Shown one piece after another: positions 54,899 to 64,000 of a DNA stretch of 64,000 bases. Made by a program: the position numbers and the translations under genes. Source of the stretch: UBA6623 sp965226435 (GTDB taxonomy: Bacteria > Acidobacteriota > Terriglobia > Bryobacterales > UBA6623). Numbering within the stretch: the stretch's first letter is position 1; the number at the start of each line of letters is the position of its first letter. The notes beneath the pieces were generated by a model. The model was given only the letters and a program-made list of their open reading frames with translations, made no database searches and had not been told where the DNA came from. The stretch is taken from positions 186,001-250,000 of the forward strand of contig CBDDCY010000013.1 in the NCBI GenBank assembly GCA_965226435.1, written 5' to 3'.

Positions 54899-55789
54899 CT
54901 ACGCCTTCACTTCCACGTCGGCCCACTGCTCGAGCAGTTTGATCGCCGAGCAGAAATCTTCGTCACCCTGGCCGTTGGCGATGCTCGCTCCGAAAAGTTG
55001 ATGGACCAACGACGTCGAGGGCAGCGGAACGTTCATTTCGCGGCCCGAGTCGAGCATCAGACCGATGTCCTTGTGCATCCACTTGAGCGGGAAAGTCGCT
55101 TCGAAATCGCGCTTGAAGATATAGGGGGCCTTGAAGCTGATGAGGCCGGCTTTGGCGGCGCTCTTGTCAAGCACCTCGAACATCAACTTGGGGTTGACGC
55201 CGGCCTTCTTCGCCAGCACCATGCCCTCGATGAAGCCCTGCATCATATTGCAAAGGACAAGGTTTTGCGAAAGCTTGGCGTGTAATCCCATGCCCTGCCT
55301 ACCGCAATAGAACAGCGTCTTGCCCATGGGGAGAAAGTTCTCGCGCGCGCTTTCGAAGACTTTCTTGCGGCCTCCCACCATGAAGGTAAGCGTGCCGCCC
55401 TCGGCGCCCGGGGTTGAGCCGGTGCACGGAGCGTCGAGAAAGAAAGCGCCCTTCTTCTCGAAACGCGCGGCCATCTTGCGTGCGAGGGTCGGAGCGATCG
55501 TGCTGCAATCGGCGACGACATTGCCCTTGCGAACGCCCTTGATGACGCCCTCGGCGCCCATCAAAACTTCCTCGGACATCTCCGAGTTGCCCACGCACAG
55601 GAAAACGCAATCGGCGAACTTGCCGACCTCTTTCGGGGTCTTGCAAAAGACGCCTTTGTGGCTCTTCGCCAAGCGGCGGGCCTTTGCGAAAGTGTGGCTC
55701 CACAGCGCCACCTCGTGGCCCGCGTCGAGCAGGTTGCGCGCCATCGGATAGCCCATCAACCCGAGTCCGAGAAATCCAAGTTTTGCCAT
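54899..55789 (-). CDS. Beta-hydroxyacid dehydrogenase (tartronate semialdehyde reductase/GLYR type)
   Basis: A 296-residue NAD(P) enzyme: Rossmann GFLGLGLMGYPMARNL (about 5-20), VVADCSTIAPTLARKM, substrate signature DAPCTGSTPGAEGGTL, and catalytic Lys in GLHAKLSQNLV (about 172). Family members reduce tartronate semialdehyde to glycerate, or oxidise 3-hydroxyisobutyrate or succinic semialdehyde analogues. The glycerate kinase encoded divergently nearby makes a glycerate-related role attractive, by inference. Confidence 0.85.
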   Translation of the reverse strand: MAKLGFLGLGLMGYPMARNLLDAGHEVALWSHTFAKARRLAKSHKGVFCKTPKEVGKFADCVFLCVGNSEMSEEVLMGAEGVIKGVRKGNVVADCSTIAPTLARKMAARFEKKGAFFLDAPCTGSTPGAEGGTLTFMVGGRKKVFESARENFLPMGKTLFYCGRQGMGLHAKLSQNLVLCNMMQGFIEGMVLAKKAGVNPKLMFEVLDKSAAKAGLISFKAPYIFKRDFEATFPLKWMHKDIGLMLDSGREMNVPLPSTSLVHQLFGASIANGQGDEDFCSAIKLLEQWADVEVKA

Positions 55790-55860
55790 ATCCGTCCTTT
55801 TTCTCCTGAAGTTTTCAATTGTACGCTTTCAAAACCCTGTGAGACAATGGCGTACGCGTC

Positions 55861-56262
55861 ATGCCGCCGCGACTGCTCATGCTGATCAATACATCCCGCG
55901 GGCCTGTCGTCGACGAATCGGCCTTGGCCGATGCTCTCGAGCATGCGGAGATTGCCGCGGCCGGCCTCGATGTGTTCGAAAACGAACCGCGTGTCGAGCC
56001 GCGCTTGCTACAGCTTGAAAATGTCGTCGTGACGCCTCATATCGCCAGCGCCTCGACGGCAACACGGCGAAAGATGTGCATGATGGCCGCCGAAAACGCC
56101 TTGGCGGCGCTCGACGGGCAGCGTCCGCCGAACCTTGTGAATCGCTCGGCTGTTTCCCGACTAGGCGTAGGACACGAACCGATGAATCGGTTCGCGGGAA
56201 GCCTGGAGGCTCGCGTCACGTCGGAGCGGTTGGCATCGAGGTCGGCATCGGAACTGGGTTAA
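55861..56262 (+). pseudogene. C-terminal remnant of a D-2-hydroxyacid dehydrogenase
   Basis: The first ~95 codons encode the end of a glyoxylate/hydroxypyruvate reductase-type enzyme: LINTSRGPVVDESALADAL, AGLDVFENEP, VVVTPHIASAS (with the catalytic His of the family) and NALAALDGQRPPNLVN. The N-terminal catalytic half and NAD-binding GxGxxG are absent. The remaining ~35 codons do not match the family. The gene immediately precedes glycerate kinase, a classic pairing. Confidence 0.8.
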
Positions 56263-56268
56263 GACTCC

Positions 56269-57567
56269 GTGAAAAAGGACCTTCGCGACATTTTTTTCGG
56301 TACTCTCGACAGCTTGTCGCTCGACAAGGTGATGCCTCGCCGCGTTGCTTGCCGTGACGGCATCCTGGCGGTCGGCGACGAGCAGGTCGATCTTTCCCGG
56401 TGCCGCAAAGTGATCTGTGTCTCGATCGGCAAGGCCGGATTACGGATGGCCGAACAGTTTGTCGATATCGTTGAACCCAACCTTGTCTCCGGCGTGGTTG
56501 TCAGCTCGGTTGGGCCCGAGCGCGACTTGCCTTACTTTCTTCACTACACCGGCGGTCATCCCTATCCGAACGCGGCGAGCTTCCGCGCGGCCTCGCTGGT
56601 TCTCGATCTGGTCGGCGATCTTCGCCCCGAGGACTTCGTCGTCTACTTGCTGTCGGGGGGCGGTTCGGCGATTTGCGAGCGGCCGATTGCCAACGAAATT
56701 TCGCTCGACGACAGTCGCGAATTCTTTCGCCTGCTGGTGACTTGCGGCGCCAATATCGTCGAGATGAACGTCTTGCGCAAGCATTTCTCAGCCATTAAGG
56801 GCGGGCGTTTGGCCGAGCGTGCCGACCCGGCCAGGCAGATGACGTTGTACGTTTCAGACGTGCCGGCCGATCAGCCTTCGACCGTTGCCTCGGGTCCGAC
56901 CATGCCCGACCAATCGACTGTTGAAGATTGCCGGGAGTTGGCCGAGCGGCTCGGATTGCTCGATCGCTTCCCGGCCTCGATTCGTCGTATGTTCGACGAA
57001 GGCACGATTCGGGAAACCCCCAAACCGGGCGGCAAAAAATTCGCTCATAGCAGTTGGCACGGCCTGCTCGGCAACCAAGACGGCGTGGACGCGCTGCACG
57101 ACCAAGCCGCCTCGCGAGGCTGGGTCGTCGAGGAAGATCTGTCCGTCGACGATTGGCCTTGCGAGAAGGCCGTCGAGCATTTGGTCGGGCGGGTGGAGGG
57201 CATGCGACAAGCTCACCCCGGCAAGATCGTCGCCTTATTGACCGGCGGCGAGTTGAGTGTGCCGGTCAGCGGCGACGGCATGGGCGGCCGCAATCAGGCG
57301 TTCGTGCTTTCCTGCGCCCGACGCATCGCCGGACAAGACATCGCGGTCATCAGCGCCGGCACCGACGGTGTCGACGGCAACTCTCCGGCCGCGGGCGCGG
57401 TGGCCGACGGCGAGACGATCGCCCGGGCCCAAGCCGCCAGCATGGACGCCGACGACTACGAGCGACGCTCGGATTCTTTTCACTTTTTCGAGAAGCTGGA
57501 TGACCTTCTGATGACGGGCCCAACGGGAAACAACGTCCGTGACTTGCGGGCGTTGGTTGCTTGGTAG
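56269..57567 (+). CDS. Glycerate 2-kinase (DUF4147/MOFRL type)
   Basis: A 432-residue kinase phosphorylating glycerate. Family landmarks: VSIGKAGLRMAEQF (about 48-61), GGHPYPN, the glycine loop LLSGGGSAICERP, MNVLRKHFSAIKGGRLAE, the switch TLYVSDVPADQPSTVASGPT and the C-terminal MOFRL block with TGGELSVPVSGDGMGGRNQ and ISAGTDGVDGNSPAAGA. GTG start. The hydroxyacid dehydrogenase remnant lies 6 bases upstream. Confidence 0.93.
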   Translation: MKKDLRDIFFGTLDSLSLDKVMPRRVACRDGILAVGDEQVDLSRCRKVICVSIGKAGLRMAEQFVDIVEPNLVSGVVVSSVGPERDLPYFLHYTGGHPYPNAASFRAASLVLDLVGDLRPEDFVVYLLSGGGSAICERPIANEISLDDSREFFRLLVTCGANIVEMNVLRKHFSAIKGGRLAERADPARQMTLYVSDVPADQPSTVASGPTMPDQSTVEDCRELAERLGLLDRFPASIRRMFDEGTIRETPKPGGKKFAHSSWHGLLGNQDGVDALHDQAASRGWVVEEDLSVDDWPCEKAVEHLVGRVEGMRQAHPGKIVALLTGGELSVPVSGDGMGGRNQAFVLSCARRIAGQDIAVISAGTDGVDGNSPAAGAVADGETIARAQAASMDADDYERRSDSFHFFEKLDDLLMTGPTGNNVRDLRALVAW

Positions 57568-57645
57568 CTCGCGTTGCGCGCGTTCTTGCGTGCCGCGGCG
57601 GCACTCGGCTTGGGAACGCGCCTGGAGGCCGCTGAGCGGAAGACA

Positions 57646-57685
57646 TGTCGGCACGAATGCCGACACGGCACGCCTGGAGGCGTGC
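57646..57685. terminator. Double hairpin after glycerate kinase, group II intron target
   Basis: TGTCGGCA-CGAA-TGCCGACA (57646-57665) and GCACGCCT-GG-AGGCGTGC (57668-57685) are two consecutive perfect inverted repeats. They lie about 80 bases after the kinase stop and directly before the intron, as in group IIC introns, which prefer sites just after terminator-like hairpins. Confidence 0.65.
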
Positions 57686-57689
57686 GCCA

Positions 57690-59586
57690 GTGTGCCCAGC
57701 ATGGGCTGATTCTCGCAGGATGAAACGATCCTGCCGGGACCGATGGAGGTAACCGTAGGGAACCGCAGAGCGGAAGTCGTGGGGCGCAAGCCGCGCGGCC
57801 AAGCCGAAGGAAGCGGGAAACAAACCTTTGACCGTAGGAACACGAACCGGCAGAGAGGCCGCGTACGGGCGGTAAGCGTGCCGGCCACCGTGAAGCCCAA
57901 AGTCCATCCGAGACGTGCGAGGTAGAGCCGGACGGTGTGAAGGGAAAGAATCAGCGCCTTACCTGGGGAGAGCTCCTTCGTGAGAGCGAAGGGGAAGTCA
58001 GCAGAAGCCATAGTAGCGAAGAAGGCGGGTAATGCCGCTGGAGCGAAGGGCGGAAGGACCAAGGAGCAAAGCTAGAGGAGCGACTCTCATCCAGCCCAAG
58101 AGGGACCCGAATCCCGGGCCGAAAGGTCCTCGCCCGTTGGGGCGACGAGACAGGGGAGCAGGTCGAGGCAGAAGCGGTGGAACCGCGGCGGGCATCGACC
58201 GGCGGTCCCGAAGGCCGAGTGAAGCGAAACTCTCGACAGAAAGCAATGCACGAAGATCTGATGGAACAAGTGGCGGCCGAAGAGAACCTGCGGCGCGCGC
58301 TGGAAGCGGTCAAACGCAACCGCGGCGCGGCGGGCATCGACGGCATGACCAGCGAACAACTCGAACCTCACTTCGCGCGTCACGGCGAGAAGATTCGAGC
58401 GAAACTGCTGACGGGGCGCTGGACGCCGAGCCCGGTGCGGCGGGTAGCGATACCCAAGCCGAACGGGGGCAAGCGGTTGTTAGGCATCCCGACGGTGATG
58501 GATCGGCTGGTGCAGCAAGCTTTGCTGCAAGTTTTGCAGCCGATCTTCGATCCGTCGTTCAGCGAGTCGAGCTACGGATTTCGGCCGGGGCGTAGCGCGC
58601 ACGACGCGGTACGCGCGGCGCAGGGGTACGTCCGAGAAGGTCGGGACTGGGTGGTGGATCTAGACATCGCCCAGTTTTTCGACCACGTTCACCACGACAT
58701 TCTGATGCGCCGAGTCGCGCAAGTGATTCGGGACAAGAGGGTGTTGCGGTTGATCGGGCGATACCTGCGGGCGGGCGTACTGGTGGACGGGGTGGTGATC
58801 GTCGGCGAGGAGGGCACGCCGCAAGGCGGGCCGGTGTCTCCTCTGTTGGCGAACATCTACCTGGACGCGCTCGATCGGGAACTCGAGAGCCGGGGGTTGC
58901 GTTTTTGTCGTTATGCCGACGACTGCAACATTTATGTGGGCAGCGAGGCGGCGGCGAAGCGGGTGCTGGCGGGGATCGGGAACTGGATCGAGACGAAGTT
59001 GCGATTGCAAGTGAACAAGACGAAGAGCGGAGCGGGGCGGCCTTGGGAGCGCAAGTTTCTGGGGTTTCGCATCAACCGACGTAAGCAGCGGGAAGTATCG
59101 CGGGAAAGTATCGCGCGATTCAAGAAGAAGGTCCGGGAGATATGGCGCGACGGCCGCCCAGCGACGAGTCGGCAATTGCTGGACGAGTGGCGGCGGTACG
59201 TGATCGGCTGGTGGGGGTACTACCGACTGGCCGAGGATCGGCGAGCCATCTTCAGGCTGGAAGGTTGGATCAGGCGGCATATCCGGAAGTGCTTTTGGCT
59301 GCGGCGGCACAGTGTGCGGGGTCGCTGCCGCGCTTTGCGGCGCTTGGGCGTGCCCGAGTGGATGCTGCGCTATGTGCCGACGCGACGCGGCGCTTGGTTC
59401 GTCGCGGCGCGGGCGATGATGCACACGGCCTTGTCGAAGCGTACTTTGTTGCGTTATGGGTTTGTGATGCCGTCGGATCTCGCGGCCGGAAGGTAAAGCC
59501 GCCGGGTTCAACCGCCGGATACGGAAAACCGTATGTCCGGTGGTGTGGGAGGGTGCCGGGGCGCAATCCCCGGCACCCGACCCGAT
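57690..59586 (+). mobile_element. Group IIC-like intron
   Basis: The 5' end reads GTGTGCCCAGC, the GUGYG consensus, four bases after a hairpin. About 490 bases of structured domain I-IV sequence precede the reverse transcriptase. After its stop, CCGGATACGGAAAACCGTAT and GTCCGG form domain V, and GGGTGCCGGGG/CCCCGGCACCC a domain VI hairpin ending ACCCGAT at about 59586. All parts look complete. Confidence 0.8.
58177..59496 (+). CDS. ltrA: Group II intron reverse transcriptase/maturase
   Basis: A 439-residue protein with RT blocks 0-7: NRGAAGIDGMT, YGFRPGRSAHDA, WVVDLDIAQFFD, GTPQGGPVSPLLANIYL and the catalytic CRYADD. The X/maturase domain follows (about 310-430; KFLGFRI, GWWGYYRL, IRRHIRKCFWLRR). 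No endonuclease (H-N-H) domain is present, as is usual for group IIC. The start may be GTG 58177 or a downstream ATG at 58249. No stops or shifts, so the intron may be active. Confidence 0.9.
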   Translation: MEPRRASTGGPEGRVKRNSRQKAMHEDLMEQVAAEENLRRALEAVKRNRGAAGIDGMTSEQLEPHFARHGEKIRAKLLTGRWTPSPVRRVAIPKPNGGKRLLGIPTVMDRLVQQALLQVLQPIFDPSFSESSYGFRPGRSAHDAVRAAQGYVREGRDWVVDLDIAQFFDHVHHDILMRRVAQVIRDKRVLRLIGRYLRAGVLVDGVVIVGEEGTPQGGPVSPLLANIYLDALDRELESRGLRFCRYADDCNIYVGSEAAAKRVLAGIGNWIETKLRLQVNKTKSGAGRPWERKFLGFRINRRKQREVSRESIARFKKKVREIWRDGRPATSRQLLDEWRRYVIGWWGYYRLAEDRRAIFRLEGWIRRHIRKCFWLRRHSVRGRCRALRRLGVPEWMLRYVPTRRGAWFVAARAMMHTALSKRTLLRYGFVMPSDLAAGR

Positions 59587-59621
59587 CGTCGGGGGCCGAT
59601 CGCCCCCACTACACTGGAACG

Positions 59622-60530
59622 ATGCCCCGCGAACCCTGGCGCTGCTCTCTCCACGGCGGCCACAGCGGCGAATTCTGCGAGCACGCCGAAGGATGTCTCG
59701 AAGACGTTCTCGAGGCCGCCGCCGCCGCCGGGTATCACACCTTCGGCGTCAGCGAGCACGCTCCGCGGGACGAAGCGCGCTTCCTTTACGCAACCGAGAA
59801 AGAGAAGGGCTTCACCGTCGAGCGCCTTGGAGAGGATTTTCGGAACTACATCCGCTCGATCGACGAGCTGGCCGAACGATTCGCCGAACGGCTGATCGTC
59901 TTGCGTGGATTCGAGATTGAAGTGGTTCCCGCCGACGGCTATCGCGAGAAAATGCTCGCCTACCGCGAAGCCGGCGACTTCGACTATATGGTCGGCTCGG
60001 TGCATTACGTCGACGAAGTTTCGATCGACGGGGAGGTCGAGGATTTCCGCGGCATTCGCGACGACCTGGGCGGATTGGAGCCGCTCGCGGTTCGCTATTA
60101 CGAAACAGTCGCCGAAATGATTGATTCGCTACGCCCCGAGGTCGTCGGGCATCTCGACCTGCTGCGAAAAAACGCCGGATCCGACGCCCCGCTCGACACA
60201 CCGGAGATCCGCCGAGCCGCCGACCGTGCCCTCGAAGCCGCCCGTGGGTGCGACGCCATTCTCGATTTGAATACGGCGGGTTACCGCAAGGGCCTACAGA
60301 CTCCCTACCCCGCGCCTTGGCTGGTCGAGCGCGCCGCCGCCATGGGGATCGGCTTTTGTTTCGGGGACGACTCCCACAGCCCCGCCCAAGTCGGCGCCGG
60401 CATCGACGACGCCCGCGATTACTTGCTTACCCGCGGGGTCGGAGAAGTCACCGTGCTGACTCGCGCCGAAACCTCCGGCTCTTCTGATCCGGTCGAAAAA
60501 AGAGTCGTGCAACTGAGAAAAGTGGGTTAG
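59622..60530 (+). CDS. PHP-type histidinol-phosphatase (HisJ-like)
   Basis: A 302-residue PHP phosphoesterase. Metal-ligand regions: CSLHGGHSGEFCEHA at the start, GVSEHAPR, GFEIEVVP, MVGSVHYVDE, VGHLDLLR and FGDDSHSPAQVG near the end. This matches HisK/HisJ histidinol-phosphatases, which remove phosphate in histidine synthesis. Note the first motif has HGGHS where many relatives have HTHS. The open frame extends far upstream into the intron, but ATG 59622 is where homology begins and lies just outside the intron. Confidence 0.85.
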   Translation: MPREPWRCSLHGGHSGEFCEHAEGCLEDVLEAAAAAGYHTFGVSEHAPRDEARFLYATEKEKGFTVERLGEDFRNYIRSIDELAERFAERLIVLRGFEIEVVPADGYREKMLAYREAGDFDYMVGSVHYVDEVSIDGEVEDFRGIRDDLGGLEPLAVRYYETVAEMIDSLRPEVVGHLDLLRKNAGSDAPLDTPEIRRAADRALEAARGCDAILDLNTAGYRKGLQTPYPAPWLVERAAAMGIGFCFGDDSHSPAQVGAGIDDARDYLLTRGVGEVTVLTRAETSGSSDPVEKRVVQLRKVG

Positions 60531-60554
60531 CGAGCTAAGATCGGGGATGTGAAT

Positions 60555-60576
60555 GGGCAGGCCTGAAGACCTGCCC
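60555..60576. repeat. GGGCAGG palindrome, copy 4
   Basis: GGGCAGGCCT-GA-AGACCTGCCC, identical to the copy at 15638, followed by CCACC. It lies 25 bases after the hisJ-like stop. Confidence 0.7.
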
Positions 60577-60683
60577 CACCGCGAGACGCCGGATCGGTCC
60601 CGGGGCGTAACGGCAGGCGGACATGTCGCCGCTGTGACCACCCCTGACTGCTCCTGTACAATCTCTGCAGGTCCCCTGCCGGC

Positions 60684-63350
<2,667 letters not shown>

Positions 63351-63425
63351 GCGGCGTCGCGGCGTGAGCGTCCAGGCGAGCCGCGCGCCACGTTTCCCAA
63401 CGGGCAAGGCGCGGGCTTGACCCCC

Positions 63426-64000
63426 TCACGACTCGCGGATGGCTTCGGTGCCCGCCCGGAGCGCGGCTGAGTAGACTCCGTGGTCCGCGCTGTAGGAAAT
63501 CACGTTGAACCCCAGGCCTATCCACTCGCGCGCCTGCTCCACCGTGCCGGGCTGAATGCCCGCGCTCTTGCCATGCCGCTTGGCGGCGTCGGTGACCTTG
63601 CGCAGGGTATCCACGAAAACGGGATTTTCGAGCTGCCCGACGATCCCCATCGATTGACTCAAATCGTAGTGGCCGACCCACAGATTGTCGACCCCGGGTA
63701 GGGAAGCGATGTCGTCAATGCTGTCGACGGCCTTGGTACTCTCGATTTGGCAGAGGAAGATGTTGGACTGATTCGCTTCAGTCATGTATTCGACCGGTTT
63801 GGGACGCATGTAGTCGTTTTGCGCGCCGCCCAGGCCGAGACCGCGATCGCCGTCGGGGGCGAAGCGCAGCGCCGTGATCACTCGTTTCGCTTGTTCGACG
63901 GAGCGAACGTTGGGAACCATCACACCCTGCGCCCCGGCGTCCATCACGCGAGCGATGAAGTGGTACTCGGCCGAGGGCACGCGCACGACCGCCGTGACCG
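63426..64000 (-). CDS. HpcH/HpaI-family aldolase, partial
   Basis: About 190 residues of the C-terminal part are in the window; the start lies beyond 64000. Landmarks are AQGVMVPNVRSVEQAK, GLGLGGAQNDY, FLCQIESTKAVDSIDDI, VDNLWVGHYDLSQSMG and SAGIQPG. The metal-binding Glu is in QIES and Asp in YDLS. Family members cleave 2-keto-3-deoxy acids or 4-hydroxy-2-oxo acids to pyruvate plus an aldehyde, or citryl/malyl-type substrates. The substrate is not evident. Confidence 0.85.
   Translation of the reverse strand, partial: VTAVVRVPSAEYHFIARVMDAGAQGVMVPNVRSVEQAKRVITALRFAPDGDRGLGLGGAQNDYMRPKPVEYMTEANQSNIFLCQIESTKAVDSIDDIASLPGVDNLWVGHYDLSQSMGIVGQLENPVFVDTLRKVTDAAKRHGKSAGIQPGTVEQAREWIGLGFNVISYSADHGVYSAALRAGTEAIRES

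Noticed and set aside
59142..59621. Upstream extension of the histidinol-phosphatase frame into the intron
   Set aside because: The added residues are translated intron RNA sequence; homology starts at ATG 59622.

Overview
The window looks like a chromosomal segment of a Gram-negative, GC-rich soil- or sediment-type bacterium, most likely an acidobacterium. Signs of this are four Pkn-type Ser/Thr kinases (three with C-terminal PD40/TolB propellers, one with a TolB-like domain plus TPRs), an FG-GAP/ASPIC-UnbV (CRTAC1) protein, very large TPR proteins, an LpxL-type lipid A acyltransferase, TonB, flagellar stator genes and the futalosine menaquinone pathway. The phylum is inferred from gene content only; no rRNA gene is present.

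Layout. 1-5 kb: a decayed kinase/PD40 gene, then a TonB gene and an M48-like protein in one minus-strand operon. 5-16 kb: a TIM-barrel sugar isomerase, two PepSY-type membrane proteins, a 1.2-kaa TPR protein, a VOC protein, a CRTAC1 protein and a serine/alanine-glyoxylate aminotransferase. 16-25 kb: panB-panC, a selenoprotein gene (redoxin + DsbD-alpha) with an in-frame UGA, tRNA-Gln, cstA, a kinase-TPR gene and a short Clp-type ATPase. 25-34 kb: motA-motB-fliL, mqnE, an esterase, a TPR protein and LpxL. 34-41 kb: a kinase with a deleted and frameshifted propeller, gnd, an HpnI-like glycosyltransferase and an IS element. 41-48.5 kb: a DCC-MBOAT (wax-synthase-like) membrane operon with a near-perfect promoter and operator, then a VWA protein and a two-component system whose sensor kinase is broken. 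48.9-52.1 kb: an AT-richer strip of gene fragments ending at tRNA-Lys. 52-64 kb: hpt, a LolA-TlpA fusion, an orphan HigA, a beta-hydroxyacid dehydrogenase, a hydroxyacid dehydrogenase remnant and glycerate kinase, a complete-looking group IIC intron, a PHP-type histidinol phosphatase, a third broken PD40 kinase and a HpcH/HpaI aldolase.

How genes work together: the aminotransferase, the beta-hydroxyacid dehydrogenase, the hydroxyacid dehydrogenase remnant and glycerate kinase fit a glyoxylate/serine-to-glycerate route. panBC make pantothenate. motAB-fliL form a stator module. The intergenic regions are unusually rich in short dispersed repeats: a ~110-bp terminal-inverted-repeat element (three copies plus a possible half), a ~150-bp element (three copies), a GGGCAGG palindrome (four copies, one inside a gene), and a short element shared by two gaps. 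The strongest single discovery is the selenoprotein gene at 17972-19093.
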